A stretch of 64,000 nt of DNA from positions 348,998 to 412,997 of the forward strand of contig CAWBGE010000024.1 of NCBI GenBank assembly GCA_963788185.1. The letters are read 5' to 3'. The position numbers and the translations under genes were made by a program. The notes beneath the pieces were generated by a model, which saw only the letters and a list, made by a program, of their open reading frames with translations, was not told where the DNA came from and searched no databases. Below, piece after piece: positions 10,213 to 18,631 of this stretch. The stretch comes from CAIWHR01 sp963788185. GTDB taxonomy: Bacteria > Pseudomonadota > Gammaproteobacteria > Burkholderiales > Casimicrobiaceae. Numbering within the stretch: the first letter of the stretch is position 1; the number at the start of each line of letters is the position of its first letter.

Positions 10213-11295
10213 GTGACGTTCGCGATCGGCGATACAGCCCTGGCGATGACGATGCGCGACCTTCCCGTTCGCGAGCCCGCAGTTGCGGCGGCGCCGCCAC
10301 TCGTCAAGACGCTCGCGCCCGACGATCGCACGATGGGCGCGCGCTGGGACGCGTTCGTGGCGCGGTGTCCCGCCGCGACTTTTTTTCACCGTGCGGGCTG
10401 GCAGCGGATCATCGCCGACGTCTTCCGCCATCGCACCCACTATCTGTACGCCGAGCGCGAAGGTGTCGTCGTCGGCGTGCTGCCGCTGGCGCAGGTGAAG
10501 AGCCTGCTGTTCGGCAACGCGCTGGTCAGCCTGCCGTTCGCCGTCTACGGCGGAGTCGCAACGCTGGATGAGGAAGCGGGCGCCGCGCTCGAGGCGCACG
10601 CGCAGCAACTGGCCCGGCAGCTCGGCGTCGATCACCTCGAGTTGCGCAACGTCGCGCCGCGTCACGCCGACTGGCCGGCGCAGGATCTCTACGTCACCTT
10701 CCGCAAGGAGATCCTGCCCGACGTCGATGCCAACCTGCAGGCCATCCCGCGCAAGCAGCGTGCGATGGTGCGCAAGGGCATCAAGAACGAATTGAAGAGC
10801 GTGATCGATCCGACCGCAGAGCGCTTTTTCGCGCTCTACGCCGACAACGTGCACCGGCATGGCACGCCGCCATACGCGCGGCACTATTTCGAGGCGTTGC
10901 TGCGGGAGTTCGGCTCCGACGCCGAAGTGCTCACGGTGACCGACGCGGGCGGCAAGCCGCTGTCCAGCGTGCTGAGTTTCTATTTTCGCGACGAGGTGCT
11001 GCCGTACTACGCCGGCGACGACGTGGCCGCGCGCGACCTCGCCGCCAACGATTTCAAGTACTGGGAGCTGATGCGGCGCGCCTGCGAGCGCGGGCTCAAG
11101 GTCTTCGACTACGGCCGCAGCAAGAAGGACACCGGACCGTATGCATTCAAGAAGAACTGGGGCTTCGAACCGCAGCAGCTGCACTACGAATATTGCCTGT
11201 ACAAGCGCGATGCGGTGCCGCAGAACAATCCGCTCAATCCCAAATACCGGTTGATGATCGCGGCGTGGCAGCGATTGCCGATCGGCGTGGCCAAT
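10213..11295 (+). CDS. XrtA-associated FemAB-like protein, copy 1, truncated by repeat junction
   Basis: FemAB/GNAT-fold family seen in exosortase A loci; the true acceptor is unknown. Features: FFHRAGWQRIIADVFRHRTH, LPFAVYGGV, LRNVAP, the FemAB core PRKQRAMVRKGIKNEL, and FDYGRSKKDTGPYAFKKNWG near the end. Compared with the intact second copy, it stops at PIGVAN and loses the last residues (ALGPHVVRYLG). At 11295/11296 it runs in frame into the diverged tail of the outer-membrane protein gene and on into the second ATPase with no stop between, giving one open frame to 12489. I read this as a product of the duplication or of assembly, not a designed fusion. GTG 10213 lies 1 bp after the deacetylase stop. 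Confidence 0.8.
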
Positions 11296-11349
11296 TACGG
11301 ACACGGCCACCATCTTCGTATCCGCCACCCATACCTTCTAGGCGCCGGC

Positions 11350-12489
11350 ATGTACGAAGCCTTCTACGGCCTCACCGACAAGCCGTTCCAGCTCAATCCC
11401 GATCCGACGTTCTACTTCGGCAGCCGCCAGCACCGGCGCGCGATGGCGTACCTCGAATACGGGTTGCACCAGAACGAAGGCTTCATCGTCGTCACCGGCG
11501 AGGTCGGCGCGGGCAAGACGACGATCGTCCGCAGCCTTCTGGCCAAGCTCGATCCGCACAAGGTGGTGGCGGCGCAGCTCGTCAGCACGCAGCTCGACGC
11601 CGAGGACACGCTGCGTCTGGTCGCGGCATCGTTCGGCCTCAAGACCAAGGACGTGGCCAAGTCGGAGCTGCTGCTCGGGCTCGAAGCGTTCCTGGTGTCG
11701 GTGACCACGCAAGGCAAGCGCGCGCTGCTGATCGTCGACGAGGCGCAGAACCTCACGCCGCGCGCCGTCGAAGAATTGCGGATGCTGTCGAATTTCCAGC
11801 TCGAGACGCACGCGCTGTTGCAGAGCTTCCTGGTGGGGCAGCCCGAATTCCGGCGAACGCTGCAGAGCCCGCACATGGTGCAGCTGCGCCAGCGCGTGAT
11901 CGCCGCCTGTCACATCGGTCCGCTCGACGCGGAGGAGACGCGCGGCTACATCGAGCACCGCCTGAAGTGCGTCGGCTGGAAGGACAAGCCGCAGTTCCAG
12001 CCGGAATGCTTCCAGTCGATCTACAACGCCACCGGCGGCATTCCACGCCGCATCAATGCACTGTGCGACCGCCTGCTGCTGTCGGGATTCATCGGCAGCA
12101 CGACGGAATTCGGCCGCGCCGATGTCGACGAAGTCGCGCGGGAAATCCGCGAAGAGAGCTTCTCCGGGCCGGCGGCCAACGATGTCGAGCCGACGACCCC
12201 GTCAATGCCGGCGCCCGCGCCTCGCCTGCAGACCGCGCAGGAAGTTCTCGCCGGGATCGTTCCGCCGCGTAGCGGGTCGCAGGGGGCGTTTACCGTCGAC
12301 CCGGCGCGCGTCAACCTGGAACCCGAAGTCGCCGCCGAGGCAGCCCGCATCATTGCCAACATGCAGACGACCAACGTCGAGGAGCGCCTCGTCCGGCTCG
12401 AGCGCCAGGCGAGCGCCACGCTGAAGTTGCTGCAGCAGGTGGTCGATGCGGTCAAGGCACGGCCGCCGTCAAAGGCGGATCCCTCGTGA
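11350..12489 (+). CDS. XrtA-locus secretion-type AAA ATPase, copy 2 (intact)
   Basis: 379-residue intact version of the ATPase at 6873, so it shows the real frame of the family in this organism. Walker A GEVGAGKTT, Walker B LLIVDEAQNL, then a Pro-rich linker (EPTTPSMPAPAPRLQ) and the coiled-coil tail. It differs from copy 1 by a handful of residues (for example Q-S-IYN instead of Q-A-IYN, A-N-D instead of G-N-D, SQGAFT instead of SQPAFT). TGA 12487-12489 overlaps the GTG of the next epimerase. ATG 11350 follows the leftover end of a second outer-membrane protein gene. Confidence 0.9.
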   Translation: MYEAFYGLTDKPFQLNPDPTFYFGSRQHRRAMAYLEYGLHQNEGFIVVTGEVGAGKTTIVRSLLAKLDPHKVVAAQLVSTQLDAEDTLRLVAASFGLKTKDVAKSELLLGLEAFLVSVTTQGKRALLIVDEAQNLTPRAVEELRMLSNFQLETHALLQSFLVGQPEFRRTLQSPHMVQLRQRVIAACHIGPLDAEETRGYIEHRLKCVGWKDKPQFQPECFQSIYNATGGIPRRINALCDRLLLSGFIGSTTEFGRADVDEVAREIREESFSGPAANDVEPTTPSMPAPAPRLQTAQEVLAGIVPPRSGSQGAFTVDPARVNLEPEVAAEAARIIANMQTTNVEERLVRLERQASATLKLLQQVVDAVKARPPSKADPS

Positions 12490-13663
12490 GCGACACATCC
12501 ACGCTCGCCCAACCCCGGCCCGGGCCCGATCGTCTGCGTCGTCGGCGCGCGGCCCAACTTCATGAAGATGGCGCCGATCCTGCGCGCGCTCGCCAGCCAC
12601 GGCGGCGGGCTGCCGCACGTCCTCGTCCACACCGGGCAGCACTACGACGCCGACATGAGCGACAAGCTGTTCGTCGACCTGCGGTTGCCCCGGCCGGACA
12701 TCAACCTCGAAGTGGGCTCCGCGACGCATGCGGTGCAGACCGCCGAGGTGATGCGCCGGTTCGAGCCCGTCGTCGACGATCTCCGAGCCGTCGTGCGTGC
12801 TGGTGGTCGGTGACGTGAACTCGACGCTCGCGTGCACGCTGGTCGCGGTGAAGAAGGGCGTGCCGGTGGCGCACGTCGAAGCGGGTCTGCGCAGCTTCGA
12901 CCGCTCGATGCCCGAAGAGATCAACCGCGTGCTGACCGACCAGATCGCCGACGTGCTCTACACCACCGAGCGCAAGGCGCTGGACAATCTGTTGCGCGAG
13001 GGCGTCGATCCCGCGCGCGTCGTGTTTGTCGGCAACGTGATGATCGACTCGCTGCGCGCCAATCGTAATTTCGCGGTGCCGGCGGGCGAAACCCTGCGCC
13101 GGGCCGGCGTCGATCCGGCCCTGCTGGGCGGCCCGCCGCGTTACGGTGTGGTGACGCTGCACAGGCCATCCAACGTCGACACCCGCGACGCGCTGGCGCC
13201 GTTGCTGGCGCTGCTGCGCGACGTCTCGGCACGATTGCCGCTGGTCATCGCCCTGCATCCGCGCACGCGCGCCAACATCGCGCGCTTCGGTCTTGCCGAC
13301 CTGGTCGCGCAGCCGCGGATTGCGCTGCTGCCGCCGCAGGGCTATCTCGAAATGCTGGGCCTGATGAGCGGCGCCACGCTGGTGCTCACCGATTCGGGCG
13401 GCATCCAGGAAGAAACCACGGCGCTGGGCGTGCCCTGCCTCACCGCGCGCGAGAACACCGAGCGGCCGATCACGCTGGAGCAGGGCACCAACACGCTGGT
13501 GGGACGGGATCCGGCGCTGATCCTGCGCGCGGTCGACGAGATCCTCGCCGGCGGCGGCAAGCGCGGCCGCGTGCCGGAGCTATGGGACGGCCGGGCGGCC
13601 GAACGCATCGCTGCCGATATCGCGCAGCGTTTCGTGCGTTCGCCGGCCACGGTGGAGGCGTGA
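12486..13663 (+). CDS. wecB: UDP-N-acetylglucosamine 2-epimerase, copy 2 (two frameshifts)
   Basis: Same enzyme as 8010-9186. An extra base near 12512 (CAACCCCGG versus CGACCCGG) shifts the first ten codons, and another near 12783 (GATCTCCGAG versus GATCTCGAG) breaks the centre. From 12797 to the stop the frame is open and complete (HVEAGLRSFDRSMPEEINR, VTLHRPSNVD, ALHPRTRAN, LTDSGGIQEET). Thus each copy is broken where the other is intact, and both together define one full gene. Substitutions between copies are mostly synonymous, with a few changes such as S for R in ALASHGG/ALARHGG. Confidence 0.9.
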
Positions 13664-13695
13664 CCGTGTCCCCGTCCCGATCGCCTGCCGCGACG

Positions 13696-14688
13696 ATGAA
13701 CGCGCTGACCATCGACGTCGAGGACTACTTCCAGGTGTCGGCCTTTGCGCCGTACATTGCGCGCGCGGAGTGGGACGCGCGCGAATGCCGCGTCGAGCGC
13801 AACGTCGAGCGCATTCTCGGCCTGCTCGACGAAGCGGGCGCGCGGGCGACCTTCTTCACGCTGGGCTGGATTGCGGAGCGCTATCCGCAACTGGTGCGCC
13901 GCGTCGTCGACGCGGGACACGAACTGGCGAGCCACGGCTTCGGCCACCACCGCGCGACCGACCAGACCGAGGACGCGTTCTTTGCCGACGTCGATCTTGC
14001 CAAGCTGGTGCTCGAGGACCTCTCCGGCGTCGAGGTGCGCGGCTATCGCGCGCCGAGTTTTTCGATCAACAACGATAATCCATGGGCGTTCGATTGCCTG
14101 TCGCGCGCCGGCTACAAGTACAGTTCCAGCATCTATCCGGTGCGGCACGACCACTACGGCATGCCCGAGGCGCCGCGCTTCGCGCATTTCGTGCGTCCGG
14201 AATTGCTCGAGATCCCCATCTCGACGGTGCGCATCGGCCAGCGCAACTGGCCCGCCGGCGGGGGCGGTTTCTTTCGCCTGCTTCCGTACGCAATGACGCG
14301 GCAGATGGTGCGCCGGATCAACGGCACCGATGGGCAGGCCGCGATCTTCTACTTTCACCCCTGGGAGATCGATGTCGAGCAGCCCCGGATCTCGGGCGTG
14401 GACCGCAAGACGCGGTTTCGGCATTACCTCAACCTGCGCCGCACCGAACACCGTCTGCGGCGTCTGCTGGCGGATTTCGTGTGGGGCCGTGTCGACGAGG
14501 CTTTTCCCATCGACGGCGAGCCCGCGGCCGAACAATGGCCGCCGCTGGCGCAGGTGTCCGCCGAGCGCGCAGACCGCGGAGAACCGCCGCTGGGCGAAGA
14601 CAGGGTCGTGGTGCAGCAGGCGGCCGGTGGTCATGGCGGGGTCGACGGGGGCGAAACGTATTACGGTCAGTCGCGCGCGCGGTCCTGA
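13696..14688 (+). CDS. XrtA-associated polysaccharide deacetylase, copy 2
   Basis: Intact 330-residue copy of the enzyme at 9219-10211, with the same motifs (TIDVEDYFQV, SHGFGHHRA, RGYRAPSFSI, YFHPWEID). Residue changes are few: YIA for YIP near the start, VVDAGH for IVDAGH, and PPLGED for PPMGED in the low-complexity tail. The tail is preserved, so it is probably real coding sequence rather than a frameshifted end. Start ATG 13696, stop TGA 14688, then the FemAB GTG at 14690. Confidence 0.88.
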   Translation: MNALTIDVEDYFQVSAFAPYIARAEWDARECRVERNVERILGLLDEAGARATFFTLGWIAERYPQLVRRVVDAGHELASHGFGHHRATDQTEDAFFADVDLAKLVLEDLSGVEVRGYRAPSFSINNDNPWAFDCLSRAGYKYSSSIYPVRHDHYGMPEAPRFAHFVRPELLEIPISTVRIGQRNWPAGGGGFFRLLPYAMTRQMVRRINGTDGQAAIFYFHPWEIDVEQPRISGVDRKTRFRHYLNLRRTEHRLRRLLADFVWGRVDEAFPIDGEPAAEQWPPLAQVSAERADRGEPPLGEDRVVVQQAAGGHGGVDGGETYYGQSRARS

Positions 14689-14689
14689 C

Positions 14690-15808
14690 GTGACGTTCGC
14701 GATCGGCGATACAGCCCTGGCGATGACGATGCGCGACCTTCCCGTTCGCGAGCCCGCAGTTGCGATGGCGCCGCCGCTCGTCAAGACGCTCGCGCCCGAC
14801 GATCGCACGATGGGCGCGCGCTGGGACGCGTTCGTGGCGCGGTGTCCCGCCGCGACTTTTTTTCACCGTGCGGGCTGGCAGCGGATCATCGCCGACGTCT
14901 TCCGCCATCGCACCCACTATCTGTACGCCGAGCGCGAAGGTGTCGTCGTCGGCGTGCTGCCGCTGGCGCAGGTGAAGAGCCTGCTGTTCGGCAACGCGCT
15001 GGTCAGCCTGCCGTTCGCCGTCTACGGCGGAGTCGCAACGCTGGATGACGAGGCGGGCGCCGCGCTCGAGGCGCACGCGCAGCAACTGGCCCGGCAACTC
15101 GGCGTCGATCACCTCGAGTTGCGCAACGTCGCGCCGCGTCACGCCGACTGGCCGGCGCAGGATCTCTACGTCACCTTCCGCAAGGAGATCCTGCCCGACG
15201 TCGATGCCAACCTGCAGGCCATCCCGCGCAAGCAGCGGGCGATGGTGCGCAAGGGCATCAAGAACGAATTGAAGAGCGTGATCGATCCGACTGCCGAGCG
15301 CTTCTTCGCGCTCTACGCCGACAACGTGCACCGGCATGGGACGCCGCCGTACTCGCGGCACTATTTCGAGGCGTTGCTGCGGGAGTTTGGCTCCGACGCC
15401 GAAGTGCTCACGGTGACCGACGCCGGCGGCAAGCCGCTGTCCAGCGTGCTGAGTTTCTACTTCCGCGACGAGGTGCTGCCGTACTACGCCGGCGACGACG
15501 TGGCCGCGCGCGATCTCGCCGCCAACGATTTCAAGTACTGGGAGCTGATGCGGCGCGCCTGCGAGCGCGGGCTCAAGGTCTTCGATTACGGCCGCAGCAA
15601 GAAGGACACCGGACCGTATGCATTCAAGAAGAACTGGGGCTTCGAACCGCAGCAGCTGCACTACGAATATTGCCTGTACAAGCGCGATGCGGTGCCGCAG
15701 AACAATCCGCTCAATCCCAAATACCGGTTGATGATCGCGGCGTGGCAGCGATTGCCGATCGGCGTGGCCAATGCGCTGGGGCCGCATGTTGTGCGGTATC
15801 TGGGGTGA
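14690..15808 (+). CDS. XrtA-associated FemAB-like protein, copy 2 (complete)
   Basis: Complete 372-residue member of the FemAB-like family of exosortase A loci, ending in ALGPHVVRYLG before TGA 15806-15808. Core motif PRKQRAMVRKGIKNEL, then YFRDEVLPYYAGDD and FDYGRSKKDTGPYAF. Nearly identical to copy 1 up to 15772; the last 12 codons exist only here. FemAB relatives attach amino acids from aminoacyl-tRNA to peptidoglycan-type acceptors; whether this branch uses tRNA is unknown. Last gene of the first exopolysaccharide block; small HTH genes follow. Confidence 0.88.
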   Translation: MTFAIGDTALAMTMRDLPVREPAVAMAPPLVKTLAPDDRTMGARWDAFVARCPAATFFHRAGWQRIIADVFRHRTHYLYAEREGVVVGVLPLAQVKSLLFGNALVSLPFAVYGGVATLDDEAGAALEAHAQQLARQLGVDHLELRNVAPRHADWPAQDLYVTFRKEILPDVDANLQAIPRKQRAMVRKGIKNELKSVIDPTAERFFALYADNVHRHGTPPYSRHYFEALLREFGSDAEVLTVTDAGGKPLSSVLSFYFRDEVLPYYAGDDVAARDLAANDFKYWELMRRACERGLKVFDYGRSKKDTGPYAFKKNWGFEPQQLHYEYCLYKRDAVPQNNPLNPKYRLMIAAWQRLPIGVANALGPHVVRYLG

Positions 15809-15894
15809 GCGATACAGCGGCCGCTGGCGAACGAGCGCGGCGCTCCACAGCTGGACCACTTACGTCGGTGTCTGGGTCCGGCGCTTGCCATAAG

Positions 15895-15910
15895 GTAACG
15901 TATATGTTAC
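15895..15910. promoter_or_regulatory. Palindromic operator upstream of HTH gene
   Basis: GTAACGTATATGTTAC matches its own reverse complement at 14 of 16 positions and lies 57 bp before the start of the HTH gene at 15967. Such sites are typical of toxin-antitoxin autoregulation; here it most likely binds the product of that gene. The AT-rich core (TATATGTTACTAT) could overlap a -10 element. Confidence 0.55.
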
Positions 15911-15966
15911 TATTGATTCAGTGAAGATCGACATCAAGGAATACGTTCGCGAGGACGAAAAAAACC

Positions 15967-16290
15967 ATGACGCTTACCCGCGACTTCAAACACACCATCG
16001 TCGAGCGCGTCAAGCGCGATCCGGCATTTGCTAACGCGCTGCTGGACGAGGCGGCTACTCTATTTCTCAGTGGAGAGCCTGACGCGGCTCGCCTGATTCT
16101 TCGCGATCTCGTCAATGCAACCGTAGGGTTCGAGGCGCTTGCCGAACTGACCCATAGGCCAAGCAAGAGTCTCCACCGCATGCTCTCTCCGCAAGGCAAT
16201 CCCCGCATGGATAACCTGGCTGCCATTTTCTCTGCCATCCGAAATTGGCTCAAAGTGACGTTCGACGTTCGCGTTGTCGAAGCGGCATAG
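15967..16290 (+). CDS. HTH DNA-binding protein, antitoxin-like, no visible toxin
   Basis: 107-residue protein: MTLTRDFKHTIVERVKRDP, an acidic helix FANALLDEAATLFLSGEPD, then a Cro/HigA-like helix-turn-helix with KSLHRMLSPQGNPRMDNLAA. This family is usually annotated as a putative addiction-module antidote or regulator paired with a RelE-like toxin. No toxin is found on either side: upstream only a 37-codon open frame starting GTG 15921 reaches a stop at 16032. A run of seven A bases just before the ATG could hide an indel joining the two. A palindrome 57 bp upstream suggests self-repression. Starts here because of the GAGGA ribosome site ~11 bp before ATG. Confidence 0.7.
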   Translation: MTLTRDFKHTIVERVKRDPAFANALLDEAATLFLSGEPDAARLILRDLVNATVGFEALAELTHRPSKSLHRMLSPQGNPRMDNLAAIFSAIRNWLKVTFDVRVVEAA

Positions 16291-16341
16291 GCATTGCTGT
16301 GCATCCCGTTGGCGCAATCCTCGCCGGTTTGAGCGCTTGTC

Positions 16342-16698
16342 ATGACCAAGAAGATCCAAGTGCACGTTGACGGCATCGTCGATATGGGCCGTCGCTTTGT
16401 CGATGCCTGGCACCGCGCCGAGGCCGGGGAGTTCGTCGACGAGGCGCACGTCACTTTCCTCAGCTTCCAGGCGATGACCGAGACACTTTCGCCGCGGCGG
16501 CTGGAACTGCTGCGTTACGTTCGCCAGCATGGTGCCGCGAATGTGCGCGACTTGGCGACTGTGCTGCAGCGCGACTACAAGAACGTGCATCAGGATGTCT
16601 GTGCCCTGGAGGCCGGTGGGCTTCTGGTACGACAGGGTCGGCGTTTAACCACGCCCTGGAACGAAGTGCAGGCGAGCATCAATCTCGCAGCTGCCTGA
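16342..16698 (+). CDS. Winged-helix DNA-binding protein (HVO_A0114-like), antitoxin-like
   Basis: 118 residues. A short N-terminal beta-strand segment (KKIQVHVDGIVDMGRRFVDAW) precedes a winged HTH: LSPRRLELLRYVRQHGAANVRDLATVLQ, DYKNVHQDVCALEAGGLLVRQGRR. This matches the HVO_A0114-type putative DNA-binding proteins that usually stand next to a TumE-type toxin. No TumE-like gene is present here. It lies 51 bp after the other antitoxin-like HTH gene in the same direction, so the two may be remains of two TA modules that lost their toxins. Possible role as a free regulator of the neighbouring sugar genes is speculation. Confidence 0.7.
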   Translation: MTKKIQVHVDGIVDMGRRFVDAWHRAEAGEFVDEAHVTFLSFQAMTETLSPRRLELLRYVRQHGAANVRDLATVLQRDYKNVHQDVCALEAGGLLVRQGRRLTTPWNEVQASINLAAA

Positions 16699-16756
16699 TC
16701 CATTTTCTTCGACCCGACGCCGTCGCCCGCACACTTAATGATCGCCAGCCGTACCC

Positions 16757-18046
16757 TTGTCCAACCTCCTCTACCTCGTCCATCGCCTGCCTTACCCTCC
16801 GAACAAGGGGGACAAGGTTCGCTCGTTCCACCTGTTGAAGCATCTCGCGGCAAGGCATCGGGTCTTCCTGGGCACGTTCATCGACGATCCTGCCGACGAG
16901 CAGCACGTCGACGCCCTGCGCGCGCTGTGCGCCGACGTCCACGTCGAGCGCCTGAACCCCGCTGTCGCGAAGCTGTGCAGCCTGTCCGGACTGCTGCGCG
17001 GGGAAGCGCTCACGCTGAGCTATTACCGCCACCCCGGTCTGGCGCGATGGGTGGAGAAGGTCCAGCGTGAGCAACGTCTGGATGCAGCGGTGGTCTTTTC
17101 GTCGCCGATGGCACAGTACGTCGATACGCGCGCAGAGGCTCCGCTGCTGGTCGATCTGGTCGACGTCGACTCCGCCAAGTGGACCCAATACGCATCTGCG
17201 CACAGTTGGCCGCTGTCGTGGCTCTACCGCCGCGAAGGGCGGATGCTGCTCGCGTTCGAGCGCGCTGTCGTGGCGCGCGCTGCGCACTCGTTCCTGGTCA
17301 CCGACGCCGAGGTCGAGCTCTTCTCCCGCCTTGCCCCCGAATGCGCGGGCAAGGTCGAGTCCGCGGGCAACGGCGTGAATGCCGACTATTTCTCACCGGA
17401 GCACGCCTTTCCGTCGCCCTACGCCGCTGGCGAAGTTCCCGTCGTGTTCACCGGAGCGATGGACTATTGGCCGAATGTCGACGCCGTGGTCTGGTTCGCC
17501 GCCGAGGTCCTGCCCCGGCTGCGCGAGGCCCATCCCGATGTCCGCTTCCACATCGTCGGCATGCGCCCCACCCCGGCGGTGCAGGCGCTGGCCGGCGACG
17601 GGGTCGCGGTCAGCGGCACGGTGCCCGACGTGCGCCCCTACCTTGCGCATGCTGCCGTCGTCGTTGCCCCGTTGCGCGTCGCGCGCGGCATCCAGAACAA
17701 GGTGCTCGAAGCGATGGCGATGGCACGCCCGGTGGTGGTGTCTGCCGACTGCGCGTCCGGCATCGACGCCGCCGCGGGTGTGGATCTGGATGTCGCCGCC
17801 GACACCGAAGATTTCGTGGCGCGCGTCGACGCCTTGCTGCGCGATCCTGCACGTGCGGTGCGCATGGGTGCGGCGGGACGCGCCCGCGTGCTTGCGCATT
17901 ACGATTGGGACGCGCGACTATCCCGATTCGATCGTTGGCTGCAGGCGGGAGCGGTGAACTGCAAGCTCGACGAGCCTGAACCTGCCAATTCAGTCGCCGA
18001 AAGCAGAAATGCCGAAATCGGCGCTGTTGTGTCGGTACGGAACTGA
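16757..18046 (+). CDS. Exosortase A-associated glycosyltransferase 1 (GT4, stp1-like)
   Basis: 429 residues, intact. N-terminus LYLVHRLPYPPNKGDKVRSF is the hallmark of the XrtA-system sugar transferase stp1. Later GAMDYWPNVDAV, VVVAPLRVARGIQNKVLEAM (the GT4 E-x7-E region) and MARPVVVSADCASG fit a retaining GT-B enzyme. Cytoplasmic or peripheral on the inner membrane; donor and acceptor cannot be deduced. The start is TTG 16757, the only start codon in frame that keeps the conserved N-terminus at full length. The last ~30 residues (NCKLDEPEPANSVAE...) look unconserved. A DUF4160 gene starts 2 bp after its stop. Confidence 0.9.
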   Translation: MSNLLYLVHRLPYPPNKGDKVRSFHLLKHLAARHRVFLGTFIDDPADEQHVDALRALCADVHVERLNPAVAKLCSLSGLLRGEALTLSYYRHPGLARWVEKVQREQRLDAAVVFSSPMAQYVDTRAEAPLLVDLVDVDSAKWTQYASAHSWPLSWLYRREGRMLLAFERAVVARAAHSFLVTDAEVELFSRLAPECAGKVESAGNGVNADYFSPEHAFPSPYAAGEVPVVFTGAMDYWPNVDAVVWFAAEVLPRLREAHPDVRFHIVGMRPTPAVQALAGDGVAVSGTVPDVRPYLAHAAVVVAPLRVARGIQNKVLEAMAMARPVVVSADCASGIDAAAGVDLDVAADTEDFVARVDALLRDPARAVRMGAAGRARVLAHYDWDARLSRFDRWLQAGAVNCKLDEPEPANSVAESRNAEIGAVVSVRN

Positions 18047-18048
18047 TC

Positions 18049-18285
18049 ATGCCCACGATCTTGATCATTGGGGCGTATCGGTTCTTCTTTTACTCGAATG
18101 AGTATGGGGAACCGGCGCACATTCACGTTCAGCGTGATCGCGCCGTCGCAAAATTCTGGCTGGAGCCGACATCGTTGGCACGGAGCACTGGCTTCGCGGC
18201 CAACGAGTTGACGCGAATTGCGAGTTTGGTCATTGAATACAAGACGACATTTGAGGAGGCATGGAATGAGCACTTTGGTCGTTGA
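18049..18285 (+). CDS. DUF4160 protein, TA-like pair member 1
   Basis: 78 residues with the signature of DUF4160: PTILIIGAYRFFFYSNEYGEPAHIHVQRDRA, then FWLEPTSLARSTGFAANEL and a C-terminal helix ending EEAWNEHFGR. Members are found beside DUF2442 genes, and the pair is suspected to behave like a toxin-antitoxin module, though activity is not established. Its stop overlaps the DUF2442 gene by 20 bp. It starts 2 bp after stp1, so it is probably transcribed with the exopolysaccharide operon. Confidence 0.8.
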   Translation: MPTILIIGAYRFFFYSNEYGEPAHIHVQRDRAVAKFWLEPTSLARSTGFAANELTRIASLVIEYKTTFEEAWNEHFGR

Positions 18286-18538
18286 GTCGGTGCCGCGGGC
18301 GGCGGGAGTCCGCTGTGATGAAGACGAGTTGGTCGTGCAGTTGACCGATGGGCGGACCCTGTCGGTGCCGTTGGTCTGGTTTCCACGCTTGGCAGCGGCC
18401 AAGCCGGAGGAGCGTGGCCGATATCAATTGATCGGTGAGGGAGAGGGAATCCGCTGGCTGAGTGTCGATGAAGATATTTCGGTGGCCGGGTTGCTTGCAG
18501 GGCGCGCCTCTGCCGAGTATTTGCGGAGCCGCGGTTGA
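18266..18538 (+). CDS. DUF2442 protein, TA-like pair member 2
   Basis: 90 residues: a first strand pair then LVVQLTDGRTLSVPLVWFPRLAAA, the core DUF2442 motif, followed by GEGIRWLSVDEDISVAGLLAGR, which resembles the small beta-rich DUF2442 fold. ATG 18266 is chosen because the protein normally starts right before the first strand and an AGGAGG site lies 8 bp upstream. Overlaps the end of the DUF4160 gene. Together they form a two-gene insertion between stp1 and the exosortase gene. Confidence 0.82.
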   Translation: MSTLVVESVPRAAGVRCDEDELVVQLTDGRTLSVPLVWFPRLAAAKPEERGRYQLIGEGEGIRWLSVDEDISVAGLLAGRASAEYLRSRG

Positions 18539-18631
18539 AGTCGCTCCGACGAAAACCGTGGGTTGGCGGCTTACGGTCCCGAATCAAAAAAATGTTGCCC
18601 ATCCTTCCGATTGATGCCCTTGCATAACGCC

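Larger units (their letters stand above)
6819..11295 (+). repeat. 4,477-bp tandem repeat, copy 1
   Basis: From inside the 3' end of the outer-membrane protein gene to 12 codons before the end of the FemAB gene; repeated head to tail at 11296-15772 with the same length of 4,477 bp. Gene order ATPase, epimerase, deacetylase, FemAB is identical. The copies differ by scattered, mostly third-position substitutions (5 in one ~170-bp stretch I compared by eye, fewer elsewhere) and by single-base indels that break different genes in each copy. Confidence 0.95.
11296..15772 (+). repeat. 4,477-bp tandem repeat, copy 2
   Basis: Second head-to-tail copy of 6819-11295. Its left edge is a diverged last 46 bp of the outer-membrane protein gene (encoding the same TIFVSATHTF-stop end in that frame), directly joined to the FemAB codons GCC-AAT of copy 1. 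Its right edge continues into the complete FemAB C-terminus. No shared sequence longer than a base or two is visible at the junction. Confidence 0.95.

Noticed and set aside
9853..12489. 878-codon open frame joining FemAB, an OMP tail and an ATPase
   Set aside because: It arises at the repeat junction; each part is a separate gene in the other copy, so I treat it as a duplication or assembly product.
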